From positions 124,001 to 188,000 of the forward strand of contig JAHJVE010000007.1 in assembly GCA_018828385.1 (NCBI GenBank): a DNA stretch of 64,000 nucleotides, written 5' to 3'. Of the stretch, positions 25,276-34,872 are shown one piece after another. Source of the DNA: Gammaproteobacteria bacterium (GTDB taxonomy: Bacteria > Pseudomonadota > Gammaproteobacteria > Burkholderiales > Rhodocyclaceae). Under the pieces are notes generated by a model. It was given only the letters and a program-made list of their open reading frames with translations, made no database searches and was not told where the DNA came from. How positions within the stretch are numbered: position 1 is the first letter of the stretch; each line of letters begins with the position of its first letter. Both the position numbers and the translations under genes were made by a program.

Positions 25276-26385
25276 ATGCTCGTTAGTATTCCTTGTATGC
25301 TCATGCGTGGCGGAACCTCGAAAGGCCCGTATTTCCACGCCAATGATCTACCCGCCGACCCGCAGGAACGCAATCGCATTCTGCTGGCAGCCATGGGGTC
25401 GCCCCACGTGCGCCAGATCGATGGCATCGGCGGTGGCGATACGCTGACCAGCAAGGTGGTGATCGTCAGCCCGTCACAGCGTCCGGGTATCGATATCGAT
25501 TACCTTTTTGCTCAGGTGTCCGTGGAAACGGCAACGGTCGACACTACCCCGAACTGCGGCAACATGCTGGCCGGCGTCGGGCCGTTCGCCATTGAAAACG
25601 GCCTGGTCGCTGCGACCCATCCGGTCACCAAGTTGCGCATTTTTAACATCAATACGAAAAAGGTCGTTGAGGCCATCATCCAGACGCCCGATGGGCAGGT
25701 GACTTACGACGGCGAGGCAAGAATCGATGGCGTGCCAGGTAGTGGGGCAGCTATCCAGATCAACTTTCTGAATGCCACTGGCGCCAAGACCGGCCGTCTG
25801 TTCCCGACCGGAAACTGTATCGATGTCGTTGACGGTATTGAGGTGTCGCTGGTCGATTTTGCCACGCCGCTGGCTTTTGTCTCAGCCGCTGCTCTCGGCA
25901 AAACCGGTTACGAAAGCAAGAAGGAGCTGGACGCCGACAGTATTCTGAAATCGCGTCTCGAGTCCATTCGCCTGCAAATTGCCCTCAAGGCCGGGATGGG
26001 CGATGTCAGTGGCAAAGTCTTGCCGAAAATTGCCCTGGTTGCCCCGCCTGTTGGCAAGGCGGTGATTGCTTCGCGCTACTTCACCCCTTGGAGCTGCCAT
26101 TCCGCCTATGCCGTGACGGGGGCTCTGTGCCTGTCTGCCGCGAGCATTCTGCAGGGAACCGTAGTGCAGAAAATTGCCCATCGCAATGATCACGACCCGC
26201 TGTTGATCACAATTGAACAGCCGGCCGGTCGGCTGGAAATTCGCCTTGAAATCGATGGTGGCAAGGCTGTTTCCGCTCCCGAAATTGTCTCGGCAGGACT
26301 GATCAGAACAGCCCGAAAACTGTTCACGGGGAAGGTTTTGCTTCCGATGGAAGAAGGCGTTGAAGCCCAGTCGGAATTTATTTGA
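25276..26385 (+). CDS. PrpF-family isomerase, copy 2 (GalD-like, Cys retained)
   Basis: This 369-residue protein has the family's LMRGGTSKGPYF (9-20), GSPHVRQIDGIGGGD, Lys60 in LTSKVVIV and an intact NCGNMLAGVGPFA with Cys94. It looks closer to 4-oxalomesaconate tautomerase GalD and aconitate isomerases than copy 1 does. ATG 25276 has AAGGAG upstream; the frame extends six codons further. It follows a separate inverted repeat and precedes the porin gene. Two PrpF paralogues in one island suggest different double-bond isomerisations, for example cis/trans aconitate and a methylaconitate-type shift (inference). Confidence 0.85.
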   Translation: MLVSIPCMLMRGGTSKGPYFHANDLPADPQERNRILLAAMGSPHVRQIDGIGGGDTLTSKVVIVSPSQRPGIDIDYLFAQVSVETATVDTTPNCGNMLAGVGPFAIENGLVAATHPVTKLRIFNINTKKVVEAIIQTPDGQVTYDGEARIDGVPGSGAAIQINFLNATGAKTGRLFPTGNCIDVVDGIEVSLVDFATPLAFVSAAALGKTGYESKKELDADSILKSRLESIRLQIALKAGMGDVSGKVLPKIALVAPPVGKAVIASRYFTPWSCHSAYAVTGALCLSAASILQGTVVQKIAHRNDHDPLLITIEQPAGRLEIRLEIDGGKAVSAPEIVSAGLIRTARKLFTGKVLLPMEEGVEAQSEFI

Positions 26386-26524
26386 TTTACGCAAGAATCA
26401 ATCCGATTTATTCATTATCGACAATTCAATTGATTGCATAAACTTCAATCAGTGCTCGATTAAGTGACGGAGCGCAAGGTGTTTCGCGGTAGCGGGGCAA
26501 GTAAAAATATCTGGAGGAGTTTTT

Positions 26525-27895
26525 ATGAGACAAAAATTCAAGAGCGGCGTACTGGCTGCGTCGATCGGAGCACTTCTGCTGCCGCTTGCTTCGCTGGCTG
26601 CTGATGGCGAACACAAGCTGGACATCGCTGTTCGTGGTGTCTATTTCAATGACGAAAGTACCGCCTATCCAACATCGACGGTCGCTAATCCGGTGCCGAG
26701 TTCCTACGAGCAGAGCGCGCTTGGCGTCCAGCTCAATTACCATTCTCCCTACTGGGCTGGATTCATCGGTGTTGACGCTTCGCTTTATGGGGTTGCCAAG
26801 ATTGGCGATAGTGGCAAGCCGACGACCAATATGGTCGAACTGGGCAATAATGGTCAGCTCGATGAGGGTTACGCCACCCTCGGTCAGGCGGCCATCAAGT
26901 TGAAATACGCAGACTATGCGGAAGCCAAGATTGGTCGCCAGATTCAGTCCAGCCTGCTTCTGAAAAGTTCCTATACCCGTGCCGTACCCGATACCTATTC
27001 GGGCATTTCCGGCGCGGTAACGCCGACCAAGGCGGTGAAGATATACGGTGCCATTTACGACCAGTGGCGAGCCCGCAGCAATGATGCTTTTGAAAATTTC
27101 AAAACAGAAGCGACGGCGAATAATGTTGCCAACGAAATCGATTACATCAGTCTGGTTGGCGCGACATATCGCGAAGGCCCGATTTCGGTCACCGGCGAAT
27201 ATCTGAATTCGAAGAACTATCTCTCCAAATTTGGCCTGGTTGGCGCGTACACCATCCCTCTTGGCAAGAACTCGCTCAAATTATCCTCGGGCCTGTTTAC
27301 CTCGCGTGATGCCGGCAGCCTCTTCGTTTGCAGTGCCGAAAAGGAAGTCGACTGTACAGGAACAGGCCGGATCGACAACAACGGCATGGGTGTCTATATC
27401 GATGCCGAATGGAAAGTAAGCAACTTCACCATTGGAGGTGCAATCGCCAAGTTCGACGGGCTATGGATCGAGGATAACTTTGCCGCCAATGCCAGCAAGA
27501 ACGGCAGCCTCAATCAGGATCACGGCACCAATCCGTTTCCGACGTCGGCCGCTCTGGGCCCTGATCTGGCGAACAACGATGAGTTTGTAACCTCGGTTCG
27601 TATTGCTTACGACTGGAAGGACTATATCAAGGGCCTCAAGACCTCATTCAAGTATTCGAGAGGGACTGGAGCGCATAGCAGCAATCGCTCTAATAACGCC
27701 GAAGGTTCAGAAAATTTCCGGGAGTTTGACGTTCGATACGCAGTGCCTTTTGTTAAGAACGTAAGCATGCGATATGTCTACTACAACTACGATTCACACG
27801 TTGAAGGTGGCTCAACGTCAGCAACAATCAAAGGAATGACGCGTCAAGATTGGGATCAGCATCGTTTCTATATCGATTACGTCTACAGTTTTTAA
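26525..27895 (+). CDS. OprD-family outer-membrane porin
   Basis: The 456-residue protein has a signal peptide (MRQKFKSGVLAASIGALLLPLASLAA, cleavage near residue 26), many alternating beta-strand segments and a C-terminal aromatic ending (FYIDYVYSF) typical of beta-barrels. KIGRQIQSSLLLKSSYTRAVPDTYSG resembles the OprD family. OpdH of Pseudomonas, in that family, takes up cis-aconitate and tricarballylate, so an outer-membrane role in tricarboxylate uptake is plausible. GGAGG precedes ATG 26525 and a double hairpin terminator follows. The exact porin subfamily should be treated as provisional. Confidence 0.82.
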   Translation: MRQKFKSGVLAASIGALLLPLASLAADGEHKLDIAVRGVYFNDESTAYPTSTVANPVPSSYEQSALGVQLNYHSPYWAGFIGVDASLYGVAKIGDSGKPTTNMVELGNNGQLDEGYATLGQAAIKLKYADYAEAKIGRQIQSSLLLKSSYTRAVPDTYSGISGAVTPTKAVKIYGAIYDQWRARSNDAFENFKTEATANNVANEIDYISLVGATYREGPISVTGEYLNSKNYLSKFGLVGAYTIPLGKNSLKLSSGLFTSRDAGSLFVCSAEKEVDCTGTGRIDNNGMGVYIDAEWKVSNFTIGGAIAKFDGLWIEDNFAANASKNGSLNQDHGTNPFPTSAALGPDLANNDEFVTSVRIAYDWKDYIKGLKTSFKYSRGTGAHSSNRSNNAEGSENFREFDVRYAVPFVKNVSMRYVYYNYDSHVEGGSTSATIKGMTRQDWDQHRFYIDYVYSF

Positions 27896-27924
27896 GTTCA
27901 TCGATCGAGTATTGCCGCCTCCTT

Positions 27925-27982
27925 TGCACCGCTTCCCCCGGCGGGTGCATTTTTCCCTCCCCGAGAAATTGGGGAGGTTTTT
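27925..27982 (+). terminator. Tandem hairpin terminators after porin gene
   Basis: TGCACC (27925-27930) pairs with GGTGCA (27944-27949), followed by T5. Then CCTCCCC (27956-27962) pairs with GGGGAGG (27971-27977), followed by T5. The second is the stronger. Confidence 0.88.
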
Positions 27983-28029
27983 CTTGGTTCTATTTCTGGA
28001 CCAAACAATAGATCATCAGTCAGCCGCTC

Positions 28030-28305
28030 ATGAGCTACGATTTGATTGATTTAAAATTTGTCAAGGCAATCGCTGAATGTGGAACCTTAACCCAAGGTGC
28101 AGCGAAAATTGGACTCAGCCCTTCTTCAGCCAGTGTTCGCCTTACTCAATTTGAATCGACGTTAAACGTTTTGCTGTTTATACGGCGAGCCCGTGGCCTA
28201 ACGCCTACGATTGCAGGTTTTGTGGCACTACGACATGTGAGCAAAATACTCACTCAATTATCAAACATGGAAAGTGACTTTGGAATATCCCTTCATGGCG
28301 AATGA
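28030..28305 (+). pseudogene. Truncated LysR-family regulator (HTH domain only)
   Basis: The 91 residues contain a LysR winged helix (FVKAIAECGTLTQGAAKIGLSPSSASVRLTQFE) but stop right after it, where a normal protein would continue for ~200 residues with an effector domain. The closing GISLHGE is like GIGIHGE inside the effector domain of the LysR at 9533, so an internal deletion may have fused two distant parts. Gene decay at the island edge is the simplest reading. A free-standing DNA-binding domain that competes at operators is possible but less likely. Confidence 0.75.
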
Positions 28306-28735
28306 CCTTGCATGAAAGGAAACGGGTCATGGAATTCGCATTAGCCGCATTAAAAGCTCTTGGGGTTTGGTTGTAATTTGGCTTCAAGGTCGATCTCACG
28401 ACCAGCTTCGAACACCACGTTAGCGCCATTGATTAAGTGATGCATAGATCGGCGCTCATTGATTGGCCTAACCAACCGACGATTAGATCTAGGCGGTTTG
28501 GGTTGCGCGACAAAATACCGCTTTCGCATTCCTCCCCTTCCCCGTTCTTGTAAATTGCCGACCCCTGGCTATCGCAGCGGAGGTTGTTTGGAAACGATAC
28601 CGACTGCCAACTTGGCCCAGTAACCGCGTTGCGGCCCTCGAACATTCATCTCACCACGCAGACTCGGACGAGGTAACTAGATGAAACGTTGTAACACTCT
28701 GCAACTTTGAGCATGAGCTCAGCCCAAATCCTCGG

Positions 28736-28752
28736 TTGCAGCTTATGCTGAC
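28736..28752 (-). repeat. Inverted copy of the left-edge CAGCATAAGCTGC repeat
   Basis: TTGCAGCTTATGCTGACA on the plus strand is the reverse complement of the unit found in tandem at 9007-9068; 13 bases are identical to the first copy. Together they bracket ~19.7 kb of accessory genes. Confidence 0.6.
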
Positions 28753-28828
28753 ACTAACACCCGATTATGCCGCGGCGTTTTGTTTTGGAGGTGACTTCAG
28801 GTCGAAAGCTGAATTTCAATTTCGGCAG

Positions 28829-28858
28829 TTTTTCCCGGTTGACCGTAGTAATCGCTCC
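28829..28858 (-). repeat. Dispersed repeat copy 2 (GCTACGGTCAACCGG type)
   Basis: Read on the minus strand it is GGAGCGATTACTACGG followed by TCAACCGGGAAAAA, close to the 2007-2035 copy. It lies 22 bp beyond the nudix gene stop. Confidence 0.7.
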
Positions 28859-28880
28859 ACCGACACCAATCCCATCAAAT

Positions 28881-29423
28881 TTAGGGCTTGTCGAGCCAGA
28901 ATAATGAGGTGATGGTCTTGGCGTCGGTAATCCGGCCATCCCAGACGGCCTGCCTGGCTTCGGCCGGCGACAGTTCGACGACATCGAGGAATTCGTTGTG
29001 GTCGAGCTGCTTTTCACCGGCCAGATGAAGGCCGCGAGCCGCGAAGATTTCGATGCGTTCGTCCGAGTAACCGATGCACGGGTACATCACGCCGAGGTAT
29101 TCCCAATCGCTGGCAACATAGCCGGTCTCTTCCTTGAGCTCACGCTGGGCGGTGTCGATGATGGCTTCGCCGTGATCGATCTTGCCGGCCGGCAGTTCGA
29201 GGAAAACGCGGCGCAACGGATAGCGGAACTGACGCTCGAAGAGCAGGTTACCATTGGGCAGGAAGGCGAGGATGACAACGGCGCCAGGATGAACGATGTA
29301 CTCCCGGATCGACTCCTGGCCATTGGGAAGCAGTACGCGATCCTTGCGGACATTGAGCAAGGCTCCCTTGAAGACGGACTCCGAAGATACTTCGGATTCG
29401 ATGAGATGTGCGTCGTGCGACAT
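28881..29423 (-). CDS. Nudix hydrolase, ADP-ribose pyrophosphatase-like
   Basis: The 180-residue protein carries an intact Nudix box, G-X5-E-X7-REL-X-EE-X-GY (GKIDHGEAIIDTAQRELKEETG, residues ~87-109), and ERQFRYPLRRVFLELPAG just before it, as in ADP-ribose and related nucleoside-diphosphate-sugar pyrophosphatases. The start at 29423 has GTGGAG upstream; the frame opens four codons earlier. It is separated from nuoN by a terminator, so it has its own or read-through expression. Similar Nudix genes commonly follow nuoN in betaproteobacteria. NADH hydrolysis is a conceivable alternative substrate. Confidence 0.9.
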   Translation of the reverse strand: MSHDAHLIESEVSSESVFKGALLNVRKDRVLLPNGQESIREYIVHPGAVVILAFLPNGNLLFERQFRYPLRRVFLELPAGKIDHGEAIIDTAQRELKEETGYVASDWEYLGVMYPCIGYSDERIEIFAARGLHLAGEKQLDHNEFLDVVELSPAEARQAVWDGRITDAKTITSLFWLDKP

Positions 29424-29435
29424 TTCAAACTCCAC

Positions 29436-29466
29436 AAAAAGAAACGCCCCGACGAGCGGGGCGTTT
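29436..29466 (-). terminator. Terminator of the nuo operon
   Basis: AAACGCCCC and GGGGCGTTT pair around a 7-base loop, with CTTTTT following on the minus strand. It lies between the nuoN stop (29490) and the nudix start. Confidence 0.88.
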
Positions 29467-29489
29467 TATTGAATCACTTCACAGCGGCA

Positions 29490-30968
29490 TCAGAGCGAAC
29501 GCAGCAGCGCGTAAGCACAGAGCGACATGATGACCTGCGGGAAGATGCCGAGGAAGGCAACCGCCAGACCGTTGGCAGAAATCAGGATACGCATGTCGAG
29601 TGGCGCGGCAAACGGGGTATCGTCAGCCGGCGCATCAAAGTACATGACCTTGACGACGCGCAGGTAGTAGAAGGTGCCGATCAGCGAGAACAGCACGGCA
29701 ACGATGGCCAGCCAGATGTGGCCGGCAGCAACCACAGCCTGCAGCACGGAGAACTTGGCGAAGAAACCGATGAAGAACGGCACGCCCGCCATCGAGAACA
29801 TCAACATGAGCATGATGCCGGCGAACCACGGGCTGCGCTTGTTGAGGCCCTTGAAGTCGTCGATTTCCTCGGCTTCAAAACCGGAGCGGGCCATGAGCAG
29901 GATCATGCCGAAGGTGCCGGCACTCATTAGCACGTAGGCGATGACGTAGAACATGGCCGAACTGTAGGCATTGAGCGCGTAGCGGGCATCGCCGCTGACC
30001 ACGCCGGTGACGATGCCGAGAAGCATGAAACCCATGTGCGAGATGGCAGAGTAGGCCAGCATGCGCTTGAGGTTGGTCTGGGCGATGGCGGCGAGGTTAC
30101 CAATGGCCATCGACAGCACGGAAAGAATAATCAGCATGTTCTGCCAGTCGGCGGCCATGGTGATCAGGCCATTAACCAGCAGGCGCATGACGATGGCGAA
30201 AGCAGCCAGCTTGGGCGCGGAACCGATAAGCAGGGTAACCGAGGTCGGCGCACCGTGATAGACGTCGGGAATCCACATGTGGAAGGGAACAACTCCCAGC
30301 TTGAAGGCCAAACCGGCGACCAGGAAGACCAGCCCGAATACCATCACGCTCTTGTTCACGCCGCCGCCATAGAGCCGCTCGGCGATGCCGGTGATTTCCA
30401 ACGTACCGGTCGCACCGTAGATCATCGACATGCCATAGAGCAGCAAGCCGGAAGCCAGGGCGCCAAGGACAAAGTACTTCATCGCCGCTTCGGTCGACTT
30501 CACCGAGTCGCGGTTCATGGCGACCATGGCGTAGAGCGACAGGGACAGCAGCTCGAGACCGATATAGATGGTCAGGAAGTGATTGGCGGAGATCATGACC
30601 ATCATGCCGAGCGTCGCGAACAAGGCCAGCACGTAGTATTCGCCTTTGTTCATGGACTCGCGATCGATGACATAGCCACGCGAATAGAACATGACGATAA
30701 TCAGGGTCGCGTACAGGAAAAGCTTCAACAGGTCGGACATCAGATCGTCGACGAACATGTTACTGAACGTGTAGGTGATCTCACCGGTGCTCGTTGCGAA
30801 CTGTATGACTGCACAACCGATCAGGGCCAGTTGGGTCAGCACAAAGGTAACGGTGCGACGACTATCCTTGACCAGGAGGTCGATCATCAGAATGGCGAGG
30901 GCCATCACCGCCAGAAAAATTTCCGGCGCAGCAGGCAGAAGATTGGGGACAACGAAATTGTCGAACAT
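29490..30968 (-). CDS. nuoN: NADH-quinone oxidoreductase subunit N
   Basis: This 492-residue antiporter-like membrane subunit of complex I has about 14 helices. Typical motifs are [16 protein letters not shown] and [30 protein letters not shown], which contain the conserved Lys/Glu residues of the proton channel. It is the last gene of the nuo operon, 12 bp behind nuoM, followed by a terminator. Confidence 0.97.
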   Translation of the reverse strand: MFDNFVVPNLLPAAPEIFLAVMALAILMIDLLVKDSRRTVTFVLTQLALIGCAVIQFATSTGEITYTFSNMFVDDLMSDLLKLFLYATLIIVMFYSRGYVIDRESMNKGEYYVLALFATLGMMVMISANHFLTIYIGLELLSLSLYAMVAMNRDSVKSTEAAMKYFVLGALASGLLLYGMSMIYGATGTLEITGIAERLYGGGVNKSVMVFGLVFLVAGLAFKLGVVPFHMWIPDVYHGAPTSVTLLIGSAPKLAAFAIVMRLLVNGLITMAADWQNMLIILSVLSMAIGNLAAIAQTNLKRMLAYSAISHMGFMLLGIVTGVVSGDARYALNAYSSAMFYVIAYVLMSAGTFGMILLMARSGFEAEEIDDFKGLNKRSPWFAGIMLMLMFSMAGVPFFIGFFAKFSVLQAVVAAGHIWLAIVAVLFSLIGTFYYLRVVKVMYFDAPADDTPFAAPLDMRILISANGLAVAFLGIFPQVIMSLCAYALLRSL

Positions 30969-30980
30969 GTCGGCTACCGA

Positions 30981-32465
30981 TTATTGAATCTTGCTGATGG
31001 CGACGTGACGCAACAGGTCATTGACCGAGGCGTGCATGACTTCCGTGAAAGGCTGCGGGTAGAGACCCATCCACAGGGTGGCAATGGCCAGGATGCCGAG
31101 GATGGCAAACTCGCGCAGATTGATGTCGCTGAGCTCTTCGACGTGATGATTGGCCACGTCGCCAAAAATCACGCGCTTGTACATCCACAACGAGTAGGCA
31201 GCACCGATGACCATCGAACTGGCGGCAGCAAAGGCGACCCAGAAATTGAACTTGACGGCACCCAAGATGACCATGAACTCGCCAACGAAGCCGGATGTGG
31301 CCGGCAGACCGGCATTGGCCATGGTAAAGAGCATGAAGAGCGCTGCAAACTTCGGCATCTTGTTGACCACACCGCCGTAATCGGCTATCTGGCGGCTATG
31401 CACGCGGTCGTACATGACGCCGATGCAGAAGAACATGGCGCCAGAGACGAAACCGTGCGAAACCATCTGCACCAAGGCTCCTTCGACGCCCATCGGGCTG
31501 AACATGAAGAAACCGAGCGTCACGAAACCCATGTGGGCGATCGACGAATAGGCCACCAGCTTCTTCATGTCTTCCTGAACCAGGGCGACGAAACCGATGT
31601 AGACCACGGCAATCAGCGACAGGGCGATCACCAGGCCGGACAGCTCATGTGAAGCATCCGGCAGGATCGGCAACGAGAACCGCAGGAAACCGTAGGCGCC
31701 GAGCTTCAGGGCGATGGCGGCCAGAACGATGGAACCACCGGTCGGCGCTTCGACGTGAGCGTCAGGCAACCAGGTATGCACCGGCCACATGGGCACCTTG
31801 ACCGCGAAGGCAACGAGGAACGCCAGGAACAACCAGACCTGAGCGCCAAGGGCGATCGGCAGTTTGTGCCATTCGAGAATCGAGAAGCTGCCACCGGACT
31901 GGATGAACAGATACATCAAGGCGATCAGGAAAAGCAGGGAGCCAAACAGCGTGTAGAGGAAGAACTTGAAGGCGGCGTAAACTCGCTTCGGGCCGCCCCA
32001 GACACCGATGATCAGATACAGCGGGATCAGCGAAGCCTCAAAGAAGACGTAGAACAGAATGCCGTCGAGCGACGTGAAGATGCCGTTCATGAGGCCCGAC
32101 ATGATCAGGAAAGCAGCGTTGTACTGGGAAACCTTGGTCTGAATGACCTCCCAGCCAGCGGCAACGACGATGATGGTCACGAAAGCGTTCAGGATCACGA
32201 ACAGCATCGAAATGCCGTCAACCCCGAGGTGGTAATTGATGTTGAACCGCGGAATCCACGCGCCTAACTCGACGAACTGCATACCACCGTTGGCGGTATC
32301 GAAGCCCGTCCAGAGCGGGATCGTAACCAAAAAGGCAGCAACTGCGCCGGCCAGGGCAAGAACTCTTGCCAGCGACGCATTCCGATCACCGCCGGTGGCC
32401 AGTACCACCAGGCCGGCAAAAATCGGAATCCATATTGCGAGAGATAGCAACGGGTAAGTCGACAT
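30981..32465 (-). CDS. nuoM: NADH-quinone oxidoreductase subunit M
   Basis: This 494-residue antiporter-like subunit pumps protons in the membrane arm of complex I. GVDGISMLFVILNAFV carries the conserved Glu region nearby, and VPMWPVHTWLPDAHVEAPTGGSIVLA is the diagnostic channel segment with the discontinuous helix. It lies between nuoL (33-bp gap) and nuoN. Confidence 0.97.
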   Translation of the reverse strand: MSTYPLLSLAIWIPIFAGLVVLATGGDRNASLARVLALAGAVAAFLVTIPLWTGFDTANGGMQFVELGAWIPRFNINYHLGVDGISMLFVILNAFVTIIVVAAGWEVIQTKVSQYNAAFLIMSGLMNGIFTSLDGILFYVFFEASLIPLYLIIGVWGGPKRVYAAFKFFLYTLFGSLLFLIALMYLFIQSGGSFSILEWHKLPIALGAQVWLFLAFLVAFAVKVPMWPVHTWLPDAHVEAPTGGSIVLAAIALKLGAYGFLRFSLPILPDASHELSGLVIALSLIAVVYIGFVALVQEDMKKLVAYSSIAHMGFVTLGFFMFSPMGVEGALVQMVSHGFVSGAMFFCIGVMYDRVHSRQIADYGGVVNKMPKFAALFMLFTMANAGLPATSGFVGEFMVILGAVKFNFWVAFAAASSMVIGAAYSLWMYKRVIFGDVANHHVEELSDINLREFAILGILAIATLWMGLYPQPFTEVMHASVNDLLRHVAISKIQ

Positions 32466-32498
32466 GTTATTCCTTGCTTTTCTGCGAACTATTCACGC

Positions 32499-34544
32499 TT
32501 AGGCGCGGTTGATCCACAGAGTCATCAGCACAAAGACGCCGATGATCATGGTGAAAGCGTAGTGATAGACGTAACCGGTCTGGAACAGACGGGTTATGGA
32601 AGAGATCCAGCCAACGACCTTGGCCGAGCCATTGACGATCAGGCCGTCAATGATGGCAACATCGCCACCGCGCCAGAACACTTTGCCCAACAGGCGAGCG
32701 CCGCCGGCGAATACGACTTCGTTGAATTTGTCGAAGTAGTACTTGTTCTCGAGTAGCGTATGGAGGGCTGAGAAGCGACGTTGGATGGCCGCCGGAATAT
32801 CGGGGCGCTTCATATAGAAGAACCAGGACACAACGACACCGGACAGGGCGAGAATGAACGGCAGGCTGGTCAGCGCATGGATACCCATTGCGGCGGCACC
32901 GTGAAACTCTTCGGCCAAATGTTCCATGGCTGGGTGTGCGTGGTGATCAATGAAGATCACGCCCTTGAAATAGTCGCCGAAGACCATCGGACCGATAGCG
33001 ATGAAACCGATGACAACCGACGGAATGGCCAGCAATACCAGCGGCAACGTAACAACCCAGGGAGTCTCATGCGGCTTCTGACCGGGAGCCAGGCCATGGT
33101 GATGGTCGTGCGAGGTCTCTTCGTCGTCATGATCGCCATCATGGTCGTGATGATGTGCATCATGAGCCTTGCCAAAGCGCTCTTCACCATGGAAAACCAG
33201 GAAATACATGCGGAAGGAGTAGAAGGCGGTCACGAAAACGCCGGCCAAGACGGAAAAGTAAGCGAAGCCGGCGCCCGGAATATGGGACATGGCGACAGCT
33301 TCGATGATCGAATCCTTCGAATAGAAGCCGGACATGAATGGGGTGCCGATCAGGGCCAGCGAGCCAACCAGCGAGGTGATCCAGGTAATCGGCATGTATT
33401 TGCGCAGACCACCCATGTTGCGAATGTCCTGATCGTGATGCATGCCGATGATGACCGAACCTGCACCAAGGAACAGCAGCGCCTTGAAGAAGGCATGGGT
33501 CATCAGGTGGAAGATGGCGACCGAGTATGCAGATGCCCCAAGCGCGACAGTCATGTAGCCGAGTTGCGAGAGCGTGGAATAGGCTACTACGCGCTTGATG
33601 TCATTCTGGATGATGCCGAGGAAACCCATGAACAGCGCGGTTATGGCGCCTATGACAATGACGAAGGACAGCGCAGTGGTCGACAGTTCAAACAGCGGCG
33701 ACATGCGGGCGACCATGAAGATACCCGCTGTCACCATCGTTGCCGCATGGATCAGCGCCGAGATAGGGGTCGGACCCTCCATCGAGTCAGGCAGCCAGAC
33801 ATGTAGCGGGACCTGAGCGGATTTGCCCATGGCGCCAATGAACAGGCAGATACAGGTTGCGGTCATCAACGATACCGTTGCCCACTCGCGACCGGCAAAC
33901 AGATTGATTGTCGTATCGACAAGCCCAGGGGCCCTCTCGAAGACTGTCGCGTAATCCAGTGAGCCGGTAAAGGCGAGAACCAGGCCGATGCCGAGAATGA
34001 AGCCAAAGTCGCCTACACGATTAACGAGAAATGCCTTCATGTTGGCGAATATCGCCGTCGGGCGGGTATACCAGAAGCCGATCAGCAGATAGGAAACCAG
34101 ACCGACAGCTTCCCAGCCGAAGAAGAGTTGCATGAAGTTGTTGCTCATCACCAGCATCAGCATGGAGAAAGTGAACAACGAGATATAGCTGAAGAAGCGG
34201 TTGTAGCCCGGATCTTCCTGCATGTAGCCAATGGTGTAGATATGAACCATCAGCGAAACGAAGGTCACGACCAGCATCATCGTGGTCGTCAGGGTATCGA
34301 TCAGGAAACCGACTTCGAATTTGTATTCGCCGCTCGTCAGCCAAGTGTAGACAGCGCCGTTGTATGTATTGCCAGCGAGCACATCCTTGAAGATGATGAC
34401 CGAGGCAATGAACGCGATCGCGACACCGGCGATGGTTGCCGTGTGAGCAACCCAGCGCGGGATGATGCGGCAGAAGAGGCCGGCAATCATGGCACCAATC
34501 AATGGCGCCAAGGGAACGAGCAGGTAGAGTTTTTGCATTTCCAT
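32499..34544 (-). CDS. nuoL: NADH-quinone oxidoreductase subunit L, with His/Asp-rich loop
   Basis: This 681-residue distal antiporter-like subunit has the usual ~16 helices and long C-terminal amphipathic arm. VPLHVWLPDSMEGPTPISALIHAATMV is diagnostic. Residues ~458-484 form an unusual loop dominated by His and Asp (AHHHDHDGDHDDEE, then HDHHHG) between two helices, reminiscent of metal-binding stretches. Similar loops occur in some other betaproteobacterial NuoL proteins as far as I recall. It is two bases behind nuoK. Confidence 0.97.
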   Translation of the reverse strand: MEMQKLYLLVPLAPLIGAMIAGLFCRIIPRWVAHTATIAGVAIAFIASVIIFKDVLAGNTYNGAVYTWLTSGEYKFEVGFLIDTLTTTMMLVVTFVSLMVHIYTIGYMQEDPGYNRFFSYISLFTFSMLMLVMSNNFMQLFFGWEAVGLVSYLLIGFWYTRPTAIFANMKAFLVNRVGDFGFILGIGLVLAFTGSLDYATVFERAPGLVDTTINLFAGREWATVSLMTATCICLFIGAMGKSAQVPLHVWLPDSMEGPTPISALIHAATMVTAGIFMVARMSPLFELSTTALSFVIVIGAITALFMGFLGIIQNDIKRVVAYSTLSQLGYMTVALGASAYSVAIFHLMTHAFFKALLFLGAGSVIIGMHHDQDIRNMGGLRKYMPITWITSLVGSLALIGTPFMSGFYSKDSIIEAVAMSHIPGAGFAYFSVLAGVFVTAFYSFRMYFLVFHGEERFGKAHDAHHHDHDGDHDDEETSHDHHHGLAPGQKPHETPWVVTLPLVLLAIPSVVIGFIAIGPMVFGDYFKGVIFIDHHAHPAMEHLAEEFHGAAAMGIHALTSLPFILALSGVVVSWFFYMKRPDIPAAIQRRFSALHTLLENKYYFDKFNEVVFAGGARLLGKVFWRGGDVAIIDGLIVNGSAKVVGWISSITRLFQTGYVYHYAFTMIIGVFVLMTLWINRA

Positions 34545-34546
34545 GT

Positions 34547-34858
34547 TTAACCCTTCAGGCTGCCCAGGTCATCCACATGGATGCTCTTGAGGTTGCGGAA
34601 CAGCACGATCAGAATGGCCAGGCCGATCGCCGATTCGGCAGCGGCAACAGTCAGGATGAAGAAAACGAAAATCTGACCTGAGAGATCCTGCAGATAGTGG
34701 GAAAACGCCACGAAATTCATGTTGACCGCAAGAAGCATCAACTCGATGGCCATCAGCAACACCAGCAGGTTCTTCCGGTTAAGGAAAATGCCGACGATGC
34801 TGATCGCGAACAGTATCGCGCCCAGAATCAGGAAATGGGAGAGTGAGAGAGTTAGCAT
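34547..34858 (-). CDS. nuoK: NADH-quinone oxidoreductase subunit K
   Basis: This 103-residue subunit has three membrane helices ([60 protein letters not shown]). Both conserved helix glutamates of the proton path (in AIELML and AAESAIG) are present. Length is normal. It sits between nuoJ and nuoL in the standard order. Confidence 0.97.
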   Translation of the reverse strand: MLTLSLSHFLILGAILFAISIVGIFLNRKNLLVLLMAIELMLLAVNMNFVAFSHYLQDLSGQIFVFFILTVAAAESAIGLAILIVLFRNLKSIHVDDLGSLKG

Positions 34859-34872
34859 TGTTTCCCCGGGGA

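Larger units (their letters stand above)
28306..28880. other. Non-coding decayed junction, 575 bp
   Basis: No gene is supported. A 70-codon open frame on the minus strand (28433-28645) has no recognisable family and no ribosome site. The stretch contains an inverted copy of the left-edge repeat (28736-28752) and a dispersed repeat (28829-28858). It is probably transposon or gene remnant at the right end of the accessory region. Confidence 0.6.

Noticed and set aside
28433..28645. 70-codon minus-strand frame in the right junction
   Set aside because: No ribosome site, no recognised family, and it lies in sequence that looks decayed.
30036..31652. 538-codon plus-strand frame opposite nuoN/nuoM
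   Set aside because: Antisense to certain complex I genes; the translation is rich in His, Gln, Asp and Gly with no domain, as expected for a shadow frame.
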